Source of the DNA: Antrodiella citrinella | Taxonomy: Eukaryota > Basidiomycota > Agaricomycetes > Polyporales > Steccherinaceae | Assembly: GCA_004802725.1 (NCBI GenBank) | Contig: SGPM01000546.1 | Span: 1 to 12,442 of the forward strand | Direction of reading: 5' to 3' | DNA: 12,442 bases | In this document: one piece after another, positions 9,051 through 12,442 of the stretch | Position numbering within the stretch: the stretch's first letter is position 1 | Layout of the letters: every line of letters starts with the position of its first letter | Program-made: the position numbers and the translations under genes | Notes under the pieces: generated by a model | What the model was told of the DNA's origin: nothing | What the model saw: only the letters and a program-made list of their open reading frames with translations | Databases searched by the model: none

Positions 9051-9446
9051 TCATAGAGAGAAAATAACATACCCCGTGCCAAAATTCAGCCTTGCGTGAA
9101 TTGCCGTATGAGAGAGTCCCGCATCACAAAGAACGTCCCGTACCACAGGAATAAGCGCTTGCGCAGCATTGAGGTGAATCTTCATTTTTGCAACTGCAAC
9201 TGTTGCAGGGGGCTGGCATTCATAGTTTCTAGGCTGAAAAACACGTCGATTAGAAGCTATTGGAGGTATTTGGGTAGTATTGTGCATGGGGAGATGTCGA
9301 TTTTCGCCGCCGGCGAAGGCCGAAGGCCTTCGCATCGCAATCGCAGCCTCGGAGGCAAGGTGGAATTTGACCAAAGCATGTTCATGCCGCGCAAGCTTCT
9401 GGTTGGCGGCGTTCAAATCCTGCCTATTTCCACTGTGACTAGCCAC
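9051..9446 (-). other. Unassigned open frame of 131 codons
   Basis: An uninterrupted minus-strand frame in the intergenic region. The N-terminal part (for example NAANQKLARHEHALVKF) reads like an amphipathic helix, but I recognise no family and see no joining exons. It includes the perfect inverted repeat at 9313-9333, which helps keep both strands open, so it may be fortuitous. It could be transposon debris. Confidence 0.15.
9313..9333. repeat. Perfect inverted repeat, 9-bp arms, 3-nt loop
   Basis: GCGAAGGCC (9313-9321), GAA, GGCCTTCGC (9325-9333). The GC-rich hairpin sits in the intergenic region about 200 bp upstream of the F-box gene start. Function unknown. Confidence 0.8.
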
Positions 9447-9479
9447 TAACTACTATATTATTCTCGGACACGCCCACAA

Positions 9480-9526
9480 TTTTGCAAACAGCTGTAACCC
9501 GCACATCGTTTTGTAAACAGCTGTAA
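9480..9526 (+). promoter_or_regulatory. Twin 18-bp repeats with E-box (CAGCTG) upstream of F-box gene
   Basis: TTTTGCAAACAGCTGTAA (9480-9497) and TTTTGTAAACAGCTGTAA (9509-9526) differ at one base and start 29 bp apart. Each contains the palindromic E-box CAGCTG (9489-9494 and 9518-9523), the class of site bound by basic helix-loop-helix factors. Placed 13-60 bp before the predicted start, they look like paired binding sites. The regulator is unknown. Confidence 0.55.
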
Positions 9527-9533
9527 TACGAGG

Positions 9534-9541
9534 GTATATAT
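9534..9541 (+). promoter_or_regulatory. TATA-like element at the F-box gene
   Basis: GTATATAT just downstream of the E-box repeats. It overlaps the predicted ATG at 9540, which is awkward if it positions transcription: either it is not used as a TATA box or the first exon is misassigned. Confidence 0.3.
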
Positions 9542-10780
9542 GGAACATATCAGTATGCTCCTATGGTATTCTCTCTGCTCGTCTATTACTTATCAACTTT
9601 GCAGTGGCGTTAGTCTCACTTCCGGTGGAGCTTATAGAAATCATTTTCAGTTATGTCTTCCTTCCCACACACCCAGCACAGTACACCACCCACTTGTGTC
9701 CCAGAACCATATCATGGCACCCCTTGCTCACGTGTAAACTGATTCACCGCATCGTCGCACCTCGACTCTACCGCACGATCACCCTGCACTCACCGACGCA
9801 GACAGGGTCACTGGCCACAACCCTGCGTGGCAACCACGACCTCTCCGGTTGGATCCAGCACATCACGCTCAAAGGTGTCTGGACGATCGGGCTGGATACA
9901 GTCCTCGGGCGCTGCTTGTCTCTGCAGTCGCTCGACCTCGTGCTGGATGATGGATGGCTGGGAAAGGAGTGCGCGAGGTCAATGAAGTTTCGTATGCCAG
10001 CCCTGTTGGCGCAGGATTTCAATTCCAATGAGGCGACTGGGTTCTGCGAGGCGTTGGGCTGTGTCCGGGATCTGAAGATGTTGACAATACGGAAGGAGAA
10101 TAATACATGCCTCACACAGCTTGGACCCGCAACGATCTTGCAGTCCATCGGGAAGCACATCATGCAATGGAACAGCTTAGTAAGTTCTGTTCATTTATCT
10201 GTCGTTCAGAGGGCTGATTTGCTTCATAGGAACATTTCAGGTATACAAATGCCCAGTCCCCGTCGCTCCTCCCGGCCTCCTCATCTCTTGAACAGTCTGT
10301 AGATGATGAGCGCGGTGACAACACCGACCCATTGTCCGTCGCACTTGCGCAGGCTCCAAATCTGCGGATCATCTCCACCATCGTGCCCGCAATCTGGAGC
10401 GACAACGCACTCCTGCAGGTGCACTTCAATTGCCCATATCTAGGAACCTTCTGACTGACACGTGGCTCGATCAGATATCTAAAAACCCGGCCCTACAGCA
10501 AATTCGGTTGCCTGCTCCGCCGACGACAGGCTCAGCCACATCTTTGCAATGCATCTTCCCCACAGCGCTATATTTGGAGGAAGCAAGCAAGCACGAGCAG
10601 CGCCTGAATGAACTCATCCTCGCTGGGAGCAGGGCGACGTCTCCGGTACCTCTTGTCAGACAAGGCCGTGTCAAGACCATGGATTCCTCACCTTCCGCCG
10701 TCCCTTCCGCGAACGACCAGTCGGGACCACGCGAGATCACCGTGGAGATGGAATCGGAGGTTCTGCAGACAAGAAAGTAA
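9540..10780 (+). CDS. F-box protein with leucine-rich C-terminal region
   Basis: Four exons join in frame: 9540-9552, 9605-10179, 10230-10418 and 10475-10780 (introns 52, 50 and 56 nt), about 360 residues. The F-box begins at once (SLPVELIEIIFSYVF, then WHPLLTCKLIHRIVAPRLYRTI, about residues 8-62). F-box proteins use this domain to bind Skp1 and bring substrates to SCF ubiquitin ligases. The rest has irregular leucine-rich segments (CLSLQSLDLVLDD, APNLRIISTIV, NPALQQIRLPAPP) that could form the substrate-binding face, and ends in a Ser/Pro-rich tail. The intron at 10419-10474 has a good CTGAC branch point; without it the frame stops at once. The first exon is only 13 nt, splitting an ATG codon (A|TG); no other in-frame Met lies before the F-box. 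An alternative 46-nt intron (10777-10822) would extend the tail to 10901. Substrate unknown. Confidence 0.78.
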
Positions 10781-10858
10781 CTTAGAGGATGGAACATTGA
10801 GCACTTCGACGGTGATTCTCAGGTACGACACTTCGTTGTCTGAGGAAGAGTCCCGAAC

Positions 10859-11296
10859 TCACGCTGGTACTATGTACAGATCGGGTTCAAACCCATCATG
10901 ACCGTGCCAATATTTCCGCCACAGTTCCCTGCCCCGAAAGTCTTCCAGTTCAAGGTCAACGGGAATGAATGACGGGTATGACTCTGTCTGAGTGGCGGTG
11001 TCTGGGTACACTGTTACGCTGTATGGAGATGTAGAGTCGTTTAGATCTGCAAGAATATGTGTCATTACGTGGGGATTGTATACCAACTTTCATGTGATTT
11101 GACTACGGTCAGTGCATTCGTGCGGCAACGTTGCCTGGACAAACATGAGGAATGAGTCCAAATGAGTGTGACTCTGAGCGGATAGCGTGCTGTCATCCCC
11201 AGTGGAAGCCTGCGAAGCTGCCACCAACTCTGGCCAGCTAAAAACACAGGTCAGCTGAAACAATCGCTGGTAGATGTTGTCAGCGGACAAGTGAGA
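10859..11296 (-). CDS. Unrecognised protein, C-terminal two exons (partial)
   Basis: Two exons join cleanly on the minus strand: 11296-11107 and 11046-10859, separated by a 60-nt intron (11106-11047; donor GTAGTC, acceptor CTTGCAG, branch-like TAATGAC) that preserves phase. The reading begins near SADNIYQRLFQLTCVF, continues SWPELVAASQAS and DSFLMFVQATLPHECTD, and ends with an acidic and aromatic tail (ELWRKYWHGHDGFEPDLY, then a short end) at TGA 10859. The composition looks coding, and no stop occurs in either exon. I do not recognise the family. Upstream, a further open frame (about 11348-11580 minus, containing WFWGHVSSAEDRMNQREF) may be the preceding exon, but I could not find a junction that keeps the frame, and no start was found. 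It is convergent with the F-box gene, 79 bp apart. It may be a gene fragment or a pseudogene. Confidence 0.35.
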
Positions 11297-11673
11297 CTAA
11301 TTTTACCTGCCAGCACCTGCCAGCAACTGAAATATTCTGTGCTATGCTCATGTCATGCATGACACCGTGACGCTGACAGAGCCTATAAGAATGACATGAT
11401 CAGGCCAAGACGAGAGGAAACCATCTAGGGTCATGAACTCACGTTGGTTCATCCTGTCTTCCGCCGATGAGACGTGTCCCCAGAACCAACATTTTCGTGA
11501 CACGAGTTCTGGTCGCGTCGTTGTAGACACGTCCGTAGGAGCAACACGGATGAAGACGAGATGTGGACTAAGCGAAGAGAGGGAGAAACATGACTATCGT
11601 CAAACTGGGATGTGAGACAAAGGCGGCGACGTACTAGTATGAACCGCCTCCGTCATGTGCTCTTCATATTGTT

Positions 11674-12166
11674 CAGAAGATGCACGAGAGACGAAATTCG
11701 GCCAACGAAGGTATCCTCTACAATGACCAGCCTGATATCTCGTAGGTCTCCAGGTTCATGATTGGCCTCGAGAAGACGCAAGCAAGTGCCGGCAAGATCT
11801 CGCACCGACTGTACAACCATTGCTTCCGCTCTGGCCAAAGCGACTTGGAGGCACGTCGCGGCGTCATGCGCTACGTGAGTATTCTCTCAAGTTCACCTTA
11901 CGAGCCTACAACACATTGCTGACGGATCGGACCCCTTAGGCCTTAGGGCGCGTACTGTCTGGCCTTCTGCATGATGCTACGCGTCAACGAGGTTGTCAGC
12001 ATCATGAGAACATCCCCTTCGATCGTATGTACCCTTAGTAGGGGCGGCAATTTGAACTATGACCCGCGACTCTTCTCTCGGTCAATAGTTGGTCTGCCTA
12101 GGAGAGACTATCGCCTCCATGAACTTCCTGGATTGGCCCCCTATCGATGTATCTATGTTTGAGTGA
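11674..12166 (+). pseudogene. Tyrosine-recombinase-like (Crypton-type) remnant
   Basis: One frame runs from 11674 (QKMHERR) through an in-frame TAG at 11743-11745 to VSRFMIGLEKTQASAGKIS, then LYNHCFRSGQSDLEARRGVMRY, ending at 11874. A 72-nt intron (11875-11946, donor GTGAGT, branch CTGAC, acceptor CCTTAG) joins it to GAYCLAFCMMLRVNEVVSI. The last segment resembles box I of tyrosine recombinases, where the Arg of the LRVNE-type motif is catalytic. From memory, the whole pattern resembles recombinase-like proteins abundant in mushroom genomes. A second possible intron (12025-12088) leads to a stop at 12164-12166, but that tail shows no recombinase motif, and the box II His-x-x-Arg and the catalytic Tyr are missing. 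The in-frame stop, the shortened spacing and the absent C-terminus point to a decayed copy. Strength of the family call is moderate. Confidence 0.42.
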
Positions 12167-12180
12167 GTGAGTGAGTGAGT
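12161..12180. repeat. GAGT microsatellite, five units
   Basis: Five perfect copies of GAGT immediately after the recombinase-like remnant. Simple sequence, no further meaning evident. Confidence 0.95.
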
Positions 12181-12296
12181 CCGGACCTGGTCCCTTTCTG
12201 GAACGCCGGATTTCTGACGCTGTAATACACGTGAAAGGCAACATGTATTTGAGATAGTCACATCAAATGAATCCTAGATGGGATATAGTCTCAAAC

Positions 12297-12336
12297 CAAA
12301 ACCCTCCACCCGCGCAGCCGTGGAGGGTCTTGTCGC
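12297..12336 (+). repeat. Hairpin element copy 2 (CAA...TTGTCGC type)
   Basis: ACCCTCCAC (12301-12309) pairs perfectly with GTGGAGGGT (12320-12328) around a 10-nt loop. CAA (12297-12299) and TTG (12330-12332) extend the stem across one A-C mismatch, and TCGC follows, giving the same TTGTCGC 3' flank (12330-12336) as the copy at 8949. Orientation is the same in both copies. Confidence 0.7.
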
Positions 12337-12442
12337 AAGTGAGGATTTTAATAGACATGTGTTTTGATACAAAATCAATAGAGTCGGTTTCTTATCTCCA
12401 TACAATCAACTTTCTTATCTCTTGTTATATCTCACAACTTTG
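12337..12442. other. AT-rich window end
   Basis: About 100 bp of AT-rich sequence with no open frame or motif that I can support. Confidence 0.5.

Noticed and set aside
9405..9430. GTTCAAATCC resembling a tRNA T-arm
   Set aside because: The flanking bases do not form the 5-bp T stem, and no acceptor or anticodon arm is present upstream.
10608..10901. Alternative plus-strand frame through the end of the F-box gene
   Set aside because: It competes with the frame that continues the leucine-rich segment. Only its last 26 codons could be real, through the optional 46-nt intron noted with that gene.
10884..10902. GGTTCAAACCC, another T-arm-like string
   Set aside because: The stem cannot be extended beyond the loop, and no cloverleaf could be built around it.

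Overview
The window looks like an accessory, gene-poor stretch of a basidiomycete (mushroom-forming Agaricomycete) nuclear genome. The reasons are internal: multi-exon genes split by short GT-AG introns of about 50-77 nt with CTRAY-like branch points, an F-box protein and a C-terminal Zn2Cys6 regulator of the type I associate with mushrooms, and decayed transposon pieces (hAT transposase, tyrosine-recombinase-like) in the gaps. No tRNA, rRNA, CRISPR or bacterial-type signal was seen.

Layout, left to right. (1) 221-738 (+): truncated hAT-family transposase with one intron. (2) 1397-3626 (-): complete four-exon gene for a 681-residue protein with a possible ubiquitin-like header, a P-loop NTPase and a PD-(D/E)xK-like nuclease. 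This matches the Crinkler-RHS-type (CR) effector architecture and is the most striking gene here. (3) 3627-5819: about 2.2 kb without a gene I can support, holding a four-copy 14-bp tandem repeat. (4) 5820-7876 (-): seven-exon gene for a roughly 440-residue transcription factor whose Zn2Cys6 cluster is near the C-terminus and is interrupted by a 414-nt intron. (5) 7877-9539: intergenic region between divergently transcribed genes, with a strong hairpin, a perfect inverted repeat and twin E-box repeats. (6) 9540-10780 (+): four-exon F-box protein of about 360 residues. (7) 10859-11296 (-): two well-formed exons of an unrecognised gene. (8) 11674-12166 (+): spliced but stop-containing remnant that resembles fungal (Crypton-like) tyrosine recombinases. 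(9) 12161-12442: GAGT microsatellite, then a second hairpin of the same design as the one at 8949.

The genes do not form a pathway. The transcription factor and the F-box gene are head-to-head across about 1.66 kb. The NTPase-nuclease sits between transposon debris, which suits a fast-turnover, expanded family. The most novel-looking non-coding signal is the pair of hairpins (8949-8985 and 12297-12336): different arms, but the same CAA...TTGTCGC frame, suggesting a dispersed structured element. All family assignments come from motif recognition by eye; no database search was run.
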